A DNA stretch of 64,000 bases. It comes from Arabidopsis thaliana. Taxonomy: Eukaryota; Streptophyta; Magnoliopsida; Brassicales; Brassicaceae. This document shows, piece after piece, positions 9,752 through 20,874 of the stretch (the first letter of the stretch is position 1; each line of letters begins with the position of its first letter). The notes below the pieces were generated by a model, which saw only the letters and a program-made list of their open reading frames with translations, did no database searches and was not told where the DNA came from. Position numbers and translations under genes: made by a program. Where the stretch lies: positions 17,863,261-17,927,260 of the forward strand of contig NC_003074.8 in the NCBI RefSeq assembly GCF_000001735.4. The letters are read 5' to 3'.

Positions 9752-11960
9752 CTAACACAATAAGTTATCAGAATCTTTAACTTGCAATCTCACCAAAGCC
9801 TCTTCACAAATCTCAGGAGGAAACTCTTTTAAGAACTCAGTAACAATACGTTCTTGATCTCTCTGCATCTCTTCAATCTCCTCTCTCTGTTTCCTCAACA
9901 AAGACTCAAGTTTCTCTACTATAACCCCAACTTCTTGATTGATCGGTCCTTGTGCTGACGACAACTTAGAATTAGACCGTGGCGCAAACGGTGAACGTGA
10001 GTCTCCAGCTCCAGCTTTAGGAGAGGACCAGAATTTTCTCCCTGAAGGAAATCTATCTAAATGGAGCGTCTCTGGAGAAGACAAACATTTTTGTACCGCT
10101 GAATCATCACCGATAAGTCGAGAAGGGGTCCAATCGGGGATGTGTGAATGTATCTCTGTGTCGATCATTTTAGCTATCGTTGAGATGTCTTGATCATCGG
10201 TTAAGTCTAGTTCTTCGACCATTTCGATGGCGACTGAGAAAGATGTGTCTGTCTCTATGTTAAATGGGAAGTGGATATTGCGGATTTGACCTGTATAAAA
10301 AATGTTATTATTGTGTCAAAAGAAGATTTAGTAATGATCTGAAGATTTGTAATAAAAAAAGCAAAAAAGATTTTGAACCTTTGGAATCGGTGATACGTAG
10401 TTTTAGGAAGATTGTGTTGAGGTCTTTACGTTGGCCTTCTACGGTTAATAAGCCTACCTCAGAATCCGAGAGTTTATCCACGATTCCGTTTCCGTTGTAA
10501 CCATTTTCTGTGACAATGTTATTGAACTTGGTGTTAGAAAATTTCACATAGAAAAAATATAGAAACTATCTTATGTTACTATTATTGATTTTAACTTTTA
10601 AGAAAGGAGTCCATGACACTTCATATTGAGATGAAATGAAATACCATAATCTGATATTACCTTTGTGAGAGCTGACGTTTTCGGTATTTTCCTTGTAGCA
10701 TTTCAGAAAAGGATCATCAAGTAGTTCCTTGGCTGACAAGCGTTGCGAGACCTTTGCGATACACTTCTCTATGAATGCTCTCACTTGCGGATCAGTCACA
10801 TTTAAAAGAGCGGCTGGTTTGATTCCCTAAGAAGCATTGAGAAAAATGGATCGACAATATGGAAAAAGTCATTCTTGATTGGATATGAGATGGGAATATG
10901 ATCACTTACCGATGTAACTTTCCTATAAATCTGAGCAGCATTTGTGCATTCGGAATACGGGTATTCAAAAGTTACCAGCTCAAGCAAACACATTCCAAAC
11001 GCGTAGATATCGACAAGTACATTATAGTCCTCTTCATAGAGTTCCGGCGCCATAAATTCAGGAGTTCCTTAAACAATTTCAAACACAAAATTATAGTTTC
11101 ACAATGGAGAAACTTTTTCGTTTGAGAACAAGATTAAAGATCTCACCGATGACGCTATGAGCAGAGCGAGCGCGGTGCAGAATCGCGGCTAGCCCTAGAT
11201 CTCCAATTTTGACCTCACCTTGGTTCCCATTAATGAAAATGTTATCACATTTAAGATCTCTATGGATCACAGGAGGATCATGGCTATGTAGATAAACAAG
11301 CCCTTCTAAGATCTGCCTTGACCATTTCTTCAATGCTCTTAGATCAACACACTTATGTTTCTTCCGGTACCTATAAGGGTTTGTCAAACATGAATAATAT
11401 TGATCAAATAAAAAAGATTTGATTTGACTTCTGAGAGAGGAATCTGACTGTCTAAGATTTCCGGAAGTGAAGACTTCGGTGATGAGATTGATAGTCATGT
11501 GTTGGTGATCGATCCAAGAAGTGTAGAATTTGATGATGCTTTTGTGTTTAAGGGTTTTGAGTAAGTGAACTTCAGAGTAAAGACGATCTAAATCCTCTGA
11601 GCTACAGAATTTATCATCTAACTTAACTTGGTTCCAAGCCACTTCGATTCCTTCAAGTTGGTCAAATGCTCTGTATCTGAAGAACTCTCTGATCAAAGAA
11701 ACCCTTTAGTGACTGTGTCTTGTCCGAATCTAATCTGATTTGTCTCTGTAGTAATAACAGAGATCTAAGAAAAAGGATACACTTCTTTGAAAGCTCCTTT
11801 GCCTAGAACTTCTTTATACTGAAAACATGAGAAACAAAAACATTAGAATTGAGAAAAAGGTAACACTAAAATCAAGTAAAGAAGAACAGACCCGGCCATA
11901 GCGACCAGTGGGATCAATCTCAACGAATTCTTCCTCGGAGTTATTCTCGTCTTGTCGCAT
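9752..11960 (-). CDS. WNK3: WNK (with no lysine) Ser/Thr protein kinase
   Basis: Eight exons on the - strand: 11960-11892, 11818-11781, 11676-11449, 11370-11147, 11067-10910, 10826-10661, 10507-10379, 10290-9752. All splice GT-AG with consistent phases and give 516 residues. The kinase domain spans about residues 24-280. The usual VAIK lysine is absent (VAWNQV), while a Lys sits in the Gly-rich loop (GKGAFKEVY), the WNK hallmark. Other motifs are [16 protein letters not shown] (DLG instead of DFG) and GTPEFMAPE. The C-terminal part carries the PF2-like stretch around [18 protein letters not shown] and a coiled coil ([19 protein letters not shown]). It corresponds to At3g48260, which I recall as WNK3. 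WNK kinases act in ion homeostasis, circadian and flowering pathways; the specific substrate is unknown from sequence. Confidence 0.93.
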
Positions 11961-12238
11961 TCTTGGTTACTTGCAATTCAAAACAGATGATAGGAGTTCT
12001 TGAGAGAAGAGAGAAATTTAGTCAAGGAAGAACAAGTTTTGAAGCAGTTTCTGATAATAATAATAATCATTACTTAGCTGTCTTTTTGTGTATAAATCGA
12101 TTATTTAGATTTTGTGCCATTAAAACCAAGCTTAAGCTTTTCCAGCTGCTGATCATAATGGTGTCGACTGTAGAATGTTGTACACTCTCTCTCTTTCTCA
12201 TCTTCGAATTTAGGACACTCAGATCCACTGGACAAGAC

Positions 12239-12244
12239 CACGTG
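12239..12244. promoter_or_regulatory. G-box (CACGTG) upstream of the WNK gene
   Basis: A perfect CACGTG followed by GC (ABRE-like CACGTGGC) lies about 280 bases upstream of the WNK start. Such sites bind bZIP or bHLH factors. Use by this gene is inferred from position only. Confidence 0.4.
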
Positions 12245-12944
12245 GCAAAGGTGTGGGTCGTTGCTTTTTTCGCGCCATGGATCTGGTTTTTTATTTGATT
12301 TTCTTCTCATTTATTGTCATGTTACTCTAATCAATTATTTTGCTTATTCAGTCAACTTCATGGTGTTGTGAATATAAAATATTCGGACTTTTTTTTTCCC
12401 CTTCTTAACTCTTAAGTCACTGTTTTAGCTGACTAAGAACCCTATAATTGACTATCCTACAAATCGAATAATGGGTTTGGTAAATTACAAAATGTTTAGC
12501 CATTGAACCCGCTTGTCATGGTAACGAATTCGATTTTACTGTGTGTAAACAACAATTTGGACTTCAGCTTCAGTTCTTTTAAACTTAAGGAAACTTTTCA
12601 CTAAAGGGTTTTGCTCTCTCTCTCAGGATTAATAGAATAATAGTCATAGTTTTTGGTGAAACATAAATATTCAATGTTGTTACACTTTAAATAGAAACTT
12701 GTACTGACACAAATCACTACACTAATGTTATGATCATTTGTTATAATCTATTACTTCTACTTATATCTCAAAATATAAATGTTTTACATATTGGAGACAG
12801 AATGTTTGAGACGAATTAGGACATTTAAATTTTCATGGAGAATTGTTTGTTGAACAATGTTGTCGTTGTATTTTTGATGAGTATGAATTGGCGGTTCAGC
12901 CGTTTAAAAACCGATTATATACAATGATCATCAAATTTTTGTAA

Positions 12945-12971
12945 GGCCCATTGGGCCCAGAGTATATAAAT
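12945..12971 (+). promoter_or_regulatory. Compact site II palindrome plus TATA box with no gene assigned
   Basis: The palindrome GGCCCATTGGGCCC (12945-12958) is followed immediately by TATATAAAT (12963-12971). This is a complete plant core-promoter arrangement about 340 bases upstream of the CYP71A26 ATG, too far to be that gene's TATA box because a better one lies near 13235. No reading frame follows, so a short non-coding transcript is possible. Confidence 0.4.
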
Positions 12972-13183
12972 CCTTAGAGCTGACGGCAGCCTGAGACCAT
13001 TATCCTAGGCACTTGTATTGTATGGTGGTAAGACACATCGTGGAAGCACCGAAAGACTAGAACGGTGACACGACCAAAATAAGACATAAATCGTAAACGC
13101 ACCAAATGACTTTCACAAGGAAAAATCTCGAAGAACTAAACATTAAAAGACTGGTGCATGCATAAATACATAAGTCCAAAAGA

Positions 13184-13239
13184 TTGAGTGGACAGTAATT
13201 ACGTACTAGTACTACCGTGAAGAAACTTGGCTTGTATAT
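13184..13239 (+). promoter_or_regulatory. Shared CYP71A leader block, CYP71A26 copy
   Basis: TTGAGTGGACAGTAATTACGT followed about 20 bases later by GAAACTTGGCTTGTATAT. The same pair (TGAGTGGAC... GAAACTTGGCTT-TATA) recurs upstream of CYP71A23, 22 and 21, and in weaker form before CYP71A25. It contains the TATA-like segment and probably marks the transcription start. Confidence 0.6.
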
Positions 13240-13310
13240 GTAAGTCCAAAAAAACCACAAATAAAAACTCTTCACAAGAACACGTTTTGATGTACTTGAA
13301 GAATCCAGAC

Positions 13311-14913
13311 ATGATGATCATGTTCTTTCTGTTATGCTCAATAATCTTTGTAGTTACCATCATAATTTTCAGAAAACAGAAGAGAGGGAAGAAAAGAAAC
13401 ACACTTCCGTCACCACCGGGACTACCGTTGATCGGAAACCTTCATCAACTCGGCCGCCACCCTCACCGATCACTATGCTCTCTCAGCCACCGGTACGGTC
13501 CTCTTATGCTTCTTCACTTTGGCCGTGTCCCCGTTCTTGTAGTATCTTCAGCTGAATTGGCTAGAGACGTTTTGAAGACGCATGACCGTGTTTTCGCAAG
13601 CCGGCCACGGTCAAAAATCTTCGAGAAACTTCTTTACGATAAGCATGATGTGGCCTCAGCTCCTTATGGAGAGTACTGGAGGCAAATGAAAAGTGTGTGC
13701 GTCCTCCATCTATTCAGCAACAAAATGGTACGATCCTTTCGAGAAGTGAGAGAAGAAGAGATCAGTCTGATGATGGAAAAGATCAGGAAATCGATTTCTT
13801 TGCCGGTAAATCTAAGCAAGATCTTGGTGAGTTTAACTAACGATGTGATATGTAAAGTTGCTTTGGGACGGAAATACGGTGGTGAAACGGATTTTAAGGA
13901 GTTAATGGAGAGACTAAATAAACTATTGGGGACGTTTAGTGTGGGGAGTTATGTACCTTGGCTTGCGTGGATTGATTGGATCCGCGGTTTAGACTGTCAA
14001 CTAGAAAAGACGGCAAACGATGTTGATAAGTTCTTTGAGAGAGTTGTGCAAGATCATGTCGATGGAAACAGAGATATGACTGATTTTGTGGATGTATTGC
14101 TCGCTATTCAAAGAGATAAGACCGTCGGGTTTGAAATCAACCGTGTTAGCATAAAGGCAATTGTCATGGTGAGGAAACACACTTTTGAATGATACCAATT
14201 CAGATTTATGATGTTTTATTGTGTAATGTTTTTTTTTTTTTACAACATGATGTGTTAGTAAGTATATAACAGTAGTTCTTGTTTTGGTTTTAACTTTTCA
14301 GAATGTTTTTGTGGGTGGTACGGATACATCGTCTACACTTATGGAATGGGCAATGACAGAGCTTCTACGTCATCCAAAGTGTCTGAAAAGACTCCAAGAA
14401 GAAGTCCGCACGATTTGCAAGGATAAATCAAGTGTGTCAGAAGAAGAAATTCAAAACATGAGCTACTTAAAAGCTGTAATCAAAGAGGCACTCAGGCTCC
14501 ATCCTCCACTTCCATTGATGGTTCCTCACGAATCAACACAAGATGTCAGATTAGGAGATCACCACATACCAGCCGGTACACAGGTATTGATCAATGCATG
14601 GGCAATCGGGAGAGAGGCTGCGACGTGGGGACCAGACGTGGAGGAGTTTAGACCAGAGAGGCATTTAGATTCGTCTGTTGATTACCGGGGTCAGGCTTTT
14701 GAACTGATTCCATTCGGATCAGGAAGAAGGATTTGTCCAGCAATATCATTCGCTGTGGTGTTGAATGAGGTTGTTTTGGCTAACTTAGTGCATCGGTTTG
14801 ATTGGAGATTATCAGTCGAATCTACAGAAGATCAGACCGAGGTCGCTGAATCAACGGGTATTGCGATCCACCGCATGTTCCCACTCTACGCCATTGCATC
14901 AAATACTACTTGA
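13311..14913 (+). CDS. CYP71A26: Cytochrome P450, CYP71A26
   Basis: Two exons, 13311-14168 and 14302-14913, with a phase-0 intron, give 489 residues, the normal length for a microsomal plant P450. I start at MMIMFFLLCSIIF, which supplies the ER membrane anchor; an in-frame upstream ATG at 13227 would add 28 residues and break the anchor pattern. Features are: the Pro-rich hinge PSPPGLPLIGNL (about 27-40), I-helix GGTDTS (291-296), ExxR KEALR (E348, R351), the PERF-like FRPERHL, and the heme loop FGSGRRICPA with the Cys ligand at about 431. The heme loop has Ala where the consensus FxxGxRxCxG has Gly. CYP71 enzymes are NADPH-dependent monooxygenases of specialised metabolism; the substrate is not known from sequence. 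It is the first of six tandem copies. Confidence 0.95.
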
Positions 14914-15022
14914 CCAGTTGACCTAGGCATCTTATATATATAGAATCATAGAAATGCTTTGTTCTGTTACGTGTACGATAAACATACACGTTTACTCATT
15001 TCAAATGTGCAACCATAACTTT

Positions 15023-15097
15023 GCGAGTTCTCCACCATATAGCTGTGTTGTTGTTGATATTGCTTGGACTCCACAAAACAAATTACCAATCAGGACG
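15023..15097 (-). pseudogene. PIMT 5'-end relic downstream of CYP71A26
   Basis: The stretch around GTTGTTGATATTGCTTGGAC aligns with the start of PIMT1 exon 2 at about 30505-30580, including the intron-side ACAAATTACCAATCAG tail, and lies in the same orientation as PIMT1. A small insertion and a gap separate the aligned blocks. The rest of the PIMT copy is absent. This is a host-gene duplication remnant. Confidence 0.7.
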
Positions 15098-15721
15098 AAA
15101 AAAAAACAAGTATGTCCAACGTATTTATCAAACTTCTTTTTTAAAAAAAGAAGTAGAATCACAATTAGATCTATTGGTTCCTTTCAAAACGATTATACAG
15201 CTAACTAGGAGATACAGTACTTTCATATTGTGACCGAAACCATCCGAAAAAATGTTCAAGATCTTTTTGTTTCTATTCTGAGCTTATGTTTATATATATA
15301 AAAAAAAAAAAAGGTGGAATGACCCGAAATAATCGTCTTATCTGTATGTGTTTCTAATTTCTATTAGTGTTCAAGCAAAACTATAGGTGGTCTAGTAGAA
15401 CGTCTGATTGTGTTATTTAAAAATTTAGTGTTACTAGTAGTACGTCTAATCATTTTTTGTATTGAATATATAAATTGTGTTATCTTATTTATTATTTAAA
15501 AGCATGATAAAATTTAATATTTGTTATATAATTAATATTGTAGAAATAAATGCAAAGTTGGTTATCATTAGAAAATTGTGATTAATTCGATTTCAAAATA
15601 TACAATTACGTTAAAATCAGATTTATTTAAGATACAAATTTTGGTTGTCGTATTTGTTATATAATTATGTTTAGTTTGTGCATCCATTAATAATTTGCAC
15701 TGTGGATGTATATATTACATA

Positions 15722-15843
15722 AATCCAAAAATTGAGTGGTAATTACGTAAAGTGTAAAGTTGTGCATAAGTCCAAAAGATCAAAAAGAACTTTAAAACTC
15801 ACAAGAATTTTGTGTAAAGAACTTACAGAATCCAGACATGCAA
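15722..15843 (+). pseudogene. Ghost 5' leader of a lost CYP71A copy
   Basis: Matches the CYP71A26 leader: ATTGAGTGG, AATTACGTA, CATAAGTCCAAAAG, CTCACAAGAA, then GAATCCAGACATG ending at the ATG position. Past that ATG the sequence no longer resembles a P450. It lies about 490 bases upstream of the separate CYP71A25 promoter, so it is an extra, truncated copy. Confidence 0.7.
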
Positions 15844-16212
15844 AACCTTTTTACTGGATACCTTTTATGACTACAAAGTAAGGTATTCGAAATATACAAA
15901 TTATGATATTATTGTATTTAAGAAAGTTATTTGAAATATACTAATAAGGTATATAATTTTAAGAGATAAATAATTCTGTGGCTATTAAAAAATCAAACAT
16001 ATAGAAGTAGAAGATGAAATATATTTTTTTTTGGTAAAATATTATTTTTGTTTATTTTATCTTTGAATAGCAAAATGGATTGTTTCAGTTTAATTGTGAT
16101 GTGTGATTGGGTTGTCAGTAATATTGTAGAGATTTCTTTGCTTTTTAGGCATAGGATTTGTCCATTTGAGAGGAAATTTTATTTTGCCCATTAAAGCAAA
16201 GAAAGAAGAAAA

Positions 16213-16264
16213 TCTGAGTGGACCCTAGTAACGTAACATACGTAGAAAAACTTTGATTATATAA
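16213..16264 (+). promoter_or_regulatory. Shared CYP71A leader block, CYP71A25 copy (diverged)
   Basis: CTGAGTGGACCCTAGTAACG and a weakened GAAAAACTTTGATTATATAA replace the GAAACTTGGCTT-TATA form. The ACGTAAC element is shared with CYP71A23. Confidence 0.55.
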
Positions 16265-16333
16265 CCCTGTCCAACAGAACATAAATTAACAAGAGAAATC
16301 TCTAAGAACTGTGAAACCAAAATAATAAAAAAA

Positions 16334-17904
16334 ATGATGATGATGATAATTCTCTTGTGGTCAATAATTTTCATGACCATTCTCTTCTTAAAAAAACAGT
16401 TGAGTGGGAAGAAAGGTAAGACACCTCCGTCACCACCGGGACTTCCGTTGATCGGAAACCTTCATCAGCTCGGCCGCCACACTCACCGATCACTATGCGA
16501 TCTCAGTCGCCGTTACGGTCCTCTCATGCTCCTTCACTTAGGTCGTGTCCCCGTTCTTATAGTCTCTTCCGCGGACATGGCTCAAGAAATCTTGAAGACG
16601 CACGACCAAGCTTTCGCAAACCGCCCACGGTCAAAACTCTCCCAGAAGCTTCTTTACAACAATCGTGATGTGGCCTCAGCTCCTTATGGAGAGTATTGGA
16701 GGCAAATGAAGTCCGTGTGCGTCATTCATCTCTTAAGCAACAAAATGGTACGATCTTTTCGAGATGTAAGAGAAGAAGAAATCACTTTGATGATGGCAAA
16801 AATCCGGAAATCGAGTTCTTTGCCGTTTAATGTAAGCAAGGTCTTGGAGTGTTTGACCAACGATGTGATATGTAGAGTCGCTTTGGGACGGAAATATGGT
16901 GGTGAAACTGACTTTAAGAAGTTAACGGATAGACTAAGCGAGCTATTGGGAACGTTTAGTATAGGGAGTTTTGTACCGTGGCTCGCGTGGGTTGATTGGA
17001 TCCGCGGTTGGGATGCTCAGCTAGATAAGATGGGAAAGGATCTTGATGACTTCTTTGAGAAAGTTGTGCAAGATCATGAAGATGGTGACCGCCGAGATGG
17101 GACTGATTTGATTGATGCATTGCTCAGGGTTAAAAGAGAAAAGAGTCCCGGGTTTGAGATAGAGCGAGTCAGCATAAAGGCAATCACGTTGGTGAGGAAC
17201 AATTAATACTCATTTTTGGATGATACAAATTTTAGATTTTATGATGTTTTAGCATATATAATTTTAGTTCTTGTTTTTTGTTTTTTCAGGATGTTTTTGT
17301 GGGTGGTTCGGACACATCGTTCACGCTTTTGGAATGGGCAATGACAGAGCTTCTACGTCATCCGAAGTCTCTGAACAGACTCCAAGAAGAAGTCCGTACG
17401 ATTTGTAAGGGGAAGTCAAGAGTATCTGAAGATGACATTCAAGGAATGAAATACTTAAAAGCTGTGATCAAAGAGGCACTCAGGCTACATCCTCCATTTC
17501 CAATGATGGCTCCTCATGAATCAACAGAAGATGTTAAATTAAGAGACTACCACATACCAGCCGGTACACAAGTGATGATGAATGCTTGGGCGATCGGGAG
17601 AGAGGTTGCCACATGGGGACCAGACGCGGAGGAGTTCAAACCGGAGAGGCATTTAGATACGTCTGTTGATTTCCGAGGTCAAAACTTTGAGCTGCTTCCA
17701 TTTGGAGCAGGGAGAAGGATTTGTCCAGCAGTATCATTCGCTGTGGTATTGAATGAGGTGGTTTTGGCTAACTTAGTGCATGGGTTTGATTGGAAACTAC
17801 CGGAGGAATCTAAAGAAGACAAAACTGATGTCGCTGAATCCAGCGGTTTTTCGGTTCACCGCGAGTTCCCTCTTTATGCCGTTGCATCACCTTACTTGAC
17901 TTAG
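16334..17904 (+). CDS. CYP71A25: Cytochrome P450, CYP71A25
   Basis: Exons 16334-17191 and 17290-17904 (98-base phase-0 intron) encode 490 residues. The start MMMMIILLWSIIFMTI gives a membrane anchor, followed by PSPPGLPLIGNLHQLG. Key sites are I-helix GGSDTS (291-296), KEALR, FKPERHL and heme loop FGAGRRICPA with Cys at about 431; Ala again replaces the final Gly of the consensus. The I-helix has Ser in place of the Thr of GGTDT. It is the second member of the array, the same way round as its siblings. It is the most diverged in its leader, and no PIMT remnant was seen in its 3' spacer. Substrate unknown. Confidence 0.95.
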
Positions 17905-19263
17905 GCATTTATATATATTAATGCTTTGGTATGTTATGTTGTGGATCTTTCTCTTCATGGATTCTGGTTTTATATATGTGTTTTTCTTCTCTAAGTTGTT
18001 TTCGTTAATTGTTATGTGATTTTAGTTATTTTAGTCAAATCATCTTTGCTCTCTCGCTCACATAAGTTACGTACTCTCACTCTTCCAAATATTTGCTATT
18101 TTACGAAAGTTTCTTTTCATTTTACGAGCGCTAAGAGAATCCACATTGGTTATATCTTTGTAAGTGTATTAAAAATAAATTAAAATTAAATTTAAAGGAG
18201 ACTTCTATTTGGAGGTCTGAAATGTCTTTTTAAAAGACACTATTACACATTTAAAGATATTTTCTTCCTTTTTTCTCAATAATTTTTAATTTAAAAATAC
18301 TCTCAAAGTATCACCGATAAAGATGGTCTTACGTATCAAAATCGGCATAACGTAACGTTTTCAGGATTTTCATGGAAGCATTTGTTATAAAATAATCGAC
18401 TTTTAAAAATCACTCGTTATCGGTTGAAATTCCTATAGCAAAACTACCTCTTCTAGAGGTTACGCCTTTTTTCTCTAGAGTTCGAGAAAACGTTTTGTAA
18501 AATTTGTAGTGTGTTTAGCATTCTTTTCCAGAAAAAAAATTCTTATGAAGAGGATAAAAAGTTCAACGCTAGAAACTGTTCTTCGAGGTAATTACTAAGC
18601 CAAAATCTGGTGATGCTTGGTCAAAAAGGTAATGGATTTAAATGTTATTTTTATTATATTTAGAGGAAATTGTGAATCACTCAACCGAAAGTCCGAAACT
18701 ATTCTTTGAAACGGAAAAAGTGAACGTTATATATTATAAAAAAAAAGATTAAAAATAATGCATTTTTTTTTAGTTAGTTTGGTGGTTTTATTACAAACTA
18801 ACCACATGATTAATAGATATGCCCTGCTGCTATCACACAATTCACAAATCAATGTGACAATAATGCACATGCTTTAGAATTGCCATAAATCCTTAGGCAT
18901 GTGAGTGATTAAAGGATTGAAAACCCCATTGTCCCACTACAAATAGAATAATCTCACATGTACGCAGCACGCGTCTACAATTGACATCCAAGTTAGGTCC
19001 CAACTCTCAAGGAAAACTTAATATTGCCCACATGACTCAAAAAATATTTTGTTTTTAGATGTTATGTTTGTTACGTCTAAATAATTTTAATTCACGTCCA
19101 CAATTTCGTTACTTAGGCACTTTAATTGCCATCAACTAAATAAAAGCTTGGGCTTATGAGAAACTGAAAAGTATAACACATCCATGAGAAAATGTAGCTA
19201 GTGTATGTTTAGAAAACATGTGAAACTGTCTATTCTTGCAAAAATCAATCCCTTTAATAATTG
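17905..19263. other. Spacer CYP71A25-CYP71A24
   Basis: AT-rich, 1.36 kb. I see no PIMT relic and no shared CYP71A leader in it. A weak inverted pair (CATGTGAGTGATT near 18900 and AATCTCACATG near 18950) is the only structure noted. Confidence 0.5.
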
Positions 19264-19295
19264 ATATCCTTCATCAGCTCAGCCTCACCCACACA
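19264..19295 (+). pseudogene. Scrap of P450 coding sequence just upstream of CYP71A24
   Basis: CCTTCATCAGCTCAGCC and the following CACCCACAC match the codons for NLHQLGRHPH found about 70 codons into every gene of the array. Here they lie 35-65 bases before the CYP71A24 ATG, where siblings have leader sequence. Confidence 0.6.
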
Positions 19296-19329
19296 GAAAT
19301 CTAAAACGATTTTCTTAAAAAATCCAGTG

Positions 19330-20874
19330 ATGAAAATGATGATGATGATCATACTTCTCTTATGCTCAATAATACTCATAACCATTCTCTTCTTCAAAAA
19401 ACAGTCGAGAGGGAAGAAGAGCAACGCACCTCCATCACCACCGAGACTTCCTCTGATAAGAAACCTTCATCAGCTCGGGCGCCACCCTCACCGATCATTA
19501 TGCTCCCTCAGCCACCGTTACGGTCCTCTGATGCTCCTCCACTTTGGCAGTGTCCCTGTTCTTGTAGTCTCCTCCGCAGATGCGGCTAAAGACGTTTTGA
19601 AGACGCATGACCGCGTTTTTGCTAGCCGTCCACGGTCAAAAATCTTTGATAAGATTTTTTACAACGGGCGAGATGTGGCCTTAGCTCCTTATGGAGAGTA
19701 TTGGAGGCAAATGAAAAGTGTGTGCGTCCTCCATCTCTTTAGTAACAAAATGGTACGATCCTTTCGAGACGTTAGACAAGAAGAGATCAGCCTGATGATT
19801 GAGAAGATCCGAATATCGAGTTCTTTGCGGATAAATTTAAGCGAGATCCTGGTGAATCTTACAAACAATGTAATATGTAGAGTTGCTTTGGGACGGAAAT
19901 ACGGCGGTAAGACCGATTTTAAAGACTTAATGAAAAGGCTAACGAGGCTACTAGGCGAGTTTAGTGTCGGGAGTTATGTATCGTGGCTCGCATGGATTGA
20001 CTGGATCCGCGGTTTGGATGGTCAACTTATAAAGATAAGCAATGATCTTGATGAATTCTTGGAGAGGGTTGTCCAAGATCATGTAGATGGGGATGGACAC
20101 AAGAATGATTTTGTGGATTTCTTGCTCACAATTGAGAGAGAGAAGAGCGTTGGGTTTGAAATCGACCGGTTAAGCATAAAAGCAATTATCTTGGTAAAGG
20201 GAAGATACGAAAACAAATTTAAATTCACTGATGAGTTAGTATATAACCATAGTTCTTGTTTTGGTTTTCAGGATGTTTTTGTGGGTGATATGGACACAAC
20301 ATACACTCTTTTGGAATGGGCAATGACAGAGCTACTATGCCACCATGAGTGTCTAGACAGACTCCAAGAAGAAGTTCGTATGGTTTGTAAAGACAAATCG
20401 GGTGTATCAGAAGACGACCTTCAAGACATGAAATACTTAAAAGCTGTGATTAAAGAGACACTAAGGCTACATCCTCCACTTCCATTGATGGTTCCTCACG
20501 AATCAACACATGATGTCAAATTAAGAGACTATCACATACCTGCCGGTACACATGTAATGATCAATGCTTGGGCAATCGGGAGAGAGGCTGCGACATGGGG
20601 ACCAGACGCGGAAGAGTTTAGACCAGAGAGACATTTGAATTCGTATGTTGATTACCGAGGTCAGGATACGGAGCTGGTCCCGTTTGGAGCAGGGAGAAGG
20701 ATTTGCCCAGCAATATCATTTGCTGTGGTATTGGATGAGGTGGTTTTGGCTAACTTAGTGCATCAGTTTGATTGGACACTACCGGAGGAATCTACAGAAT
20801 ATCAGACTGATGTCGCTGAATCAACCGGTATGGCGGTTCATCGCATGTTCCCACTCTTCGCCATGACTACTTGA
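19330..20874 (+). CDS. CYP71A24: Cytochrome P450, CYP71A24
   Basis: Exons 19330-20193 and 20272-20874 give 488 residues when the 78-base intron (20194-20271) is removed. The intron is a multiple of three with no stop, so retention would give a 514-residue protein with 26 extra residues just before the I-helix. The GT and CAG borders align exactly with introns of the other five copies, which supports splicing. Departures from the siblings are LPLIRNLHQLG (Arg for Gly in the hinge region) and an I-helix GDMDTT (Asp for the second Gly). KETLR, FRPERHL and heme loop FGAGRRICPA (Cys about 433 in the spliced form) are present. The start MKMMMMIILLL is chosen for the anchor; upstream codons are non-homologous. 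Confidence 0.92.
   Translation: MKMMMMIILLLCSIILITILFFKKQSRGKKSNAPPSPPRLPLIRNLHQLGRHPHRSLCSLSHRYGPLMLLHFGSVPVLVVSSADAAKDVLKTHDRVFASRPRSKIFDKIFYNGRDVALAPYGEYWRQMKSVCVLHLFSNKMVRSFRDVRQEEISLMIEKIRISSSLRINLSEILVNLTNNVICRVALGRKYGGKTDFKDLMKRLTRLLGEFSVGSYVSWLAWIDWIRGLDGQLIKISNDLDEFLERVVQDHVDGDGHKNDFVDFLLTIEREKSVGFEIDRLSIKAIILVKGRYENKFKFTDELVYNHSSCFGFQDVFVGDMDTTYTLLEWAMTELLCHHECLDRLQEEVRMVCKDKSGVSEDDLQDMKYLKAVIKETLRLHPPLPLMVPHESTHDVKLRDYHIPAGTHVMINAWAIGREAATWGPDAEEFRPERHLNSYVDYRGQDTELVPFGAGRRICPAISFAVVLDEVVLANLVHQFDWTLPEESTEYQTDVAESTGMAVHRMFPLFAMTT

Larger units (their letters stand above)
11961..13183. other. Intergenic between divergent WNK and CYP71A26
   Basis: Head-to-head intergenic region holding the 5' end of WNK, its G-box, and the isolated site II/TATA block. 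Otherwise AT-rich sequence with no recognised repeat. Confidence 0.5.
14914..16212. other. Spacer CYP71A26-CYP71A25
   Basis: Holds the CYP71A26 3' flank, a PIMT relic (15023-15097), an A-rich run near 15300, and a ghost P450 leader (15722-15843). The remaining AT-rich sequence shows nothing recognisable. Confidence 0.55.

Noticed and set aside
13227-13310. Upstream in-frame ATG of CYP71A26 (28 extra residues)
   Set aside because: It would put charged residues before the membrane anchor and has no counterpart in the siblings; the ATG at 13311 fits the family.
13334-13555. Second-frame stretches rich in Pro/Ser over the 5' ends of the P450s (also 19362, 24907, 27956)
   Set aside because: Frame-shifted shadows of the same conserved coding sequence, repeated because the genes are paralogues.
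19261-19329. Extended N-terminus for CYP71A24
   Set aside because: It has no ATG and translates leader sequence plus a P450 scrap; homology begins at the ATG at 19330.
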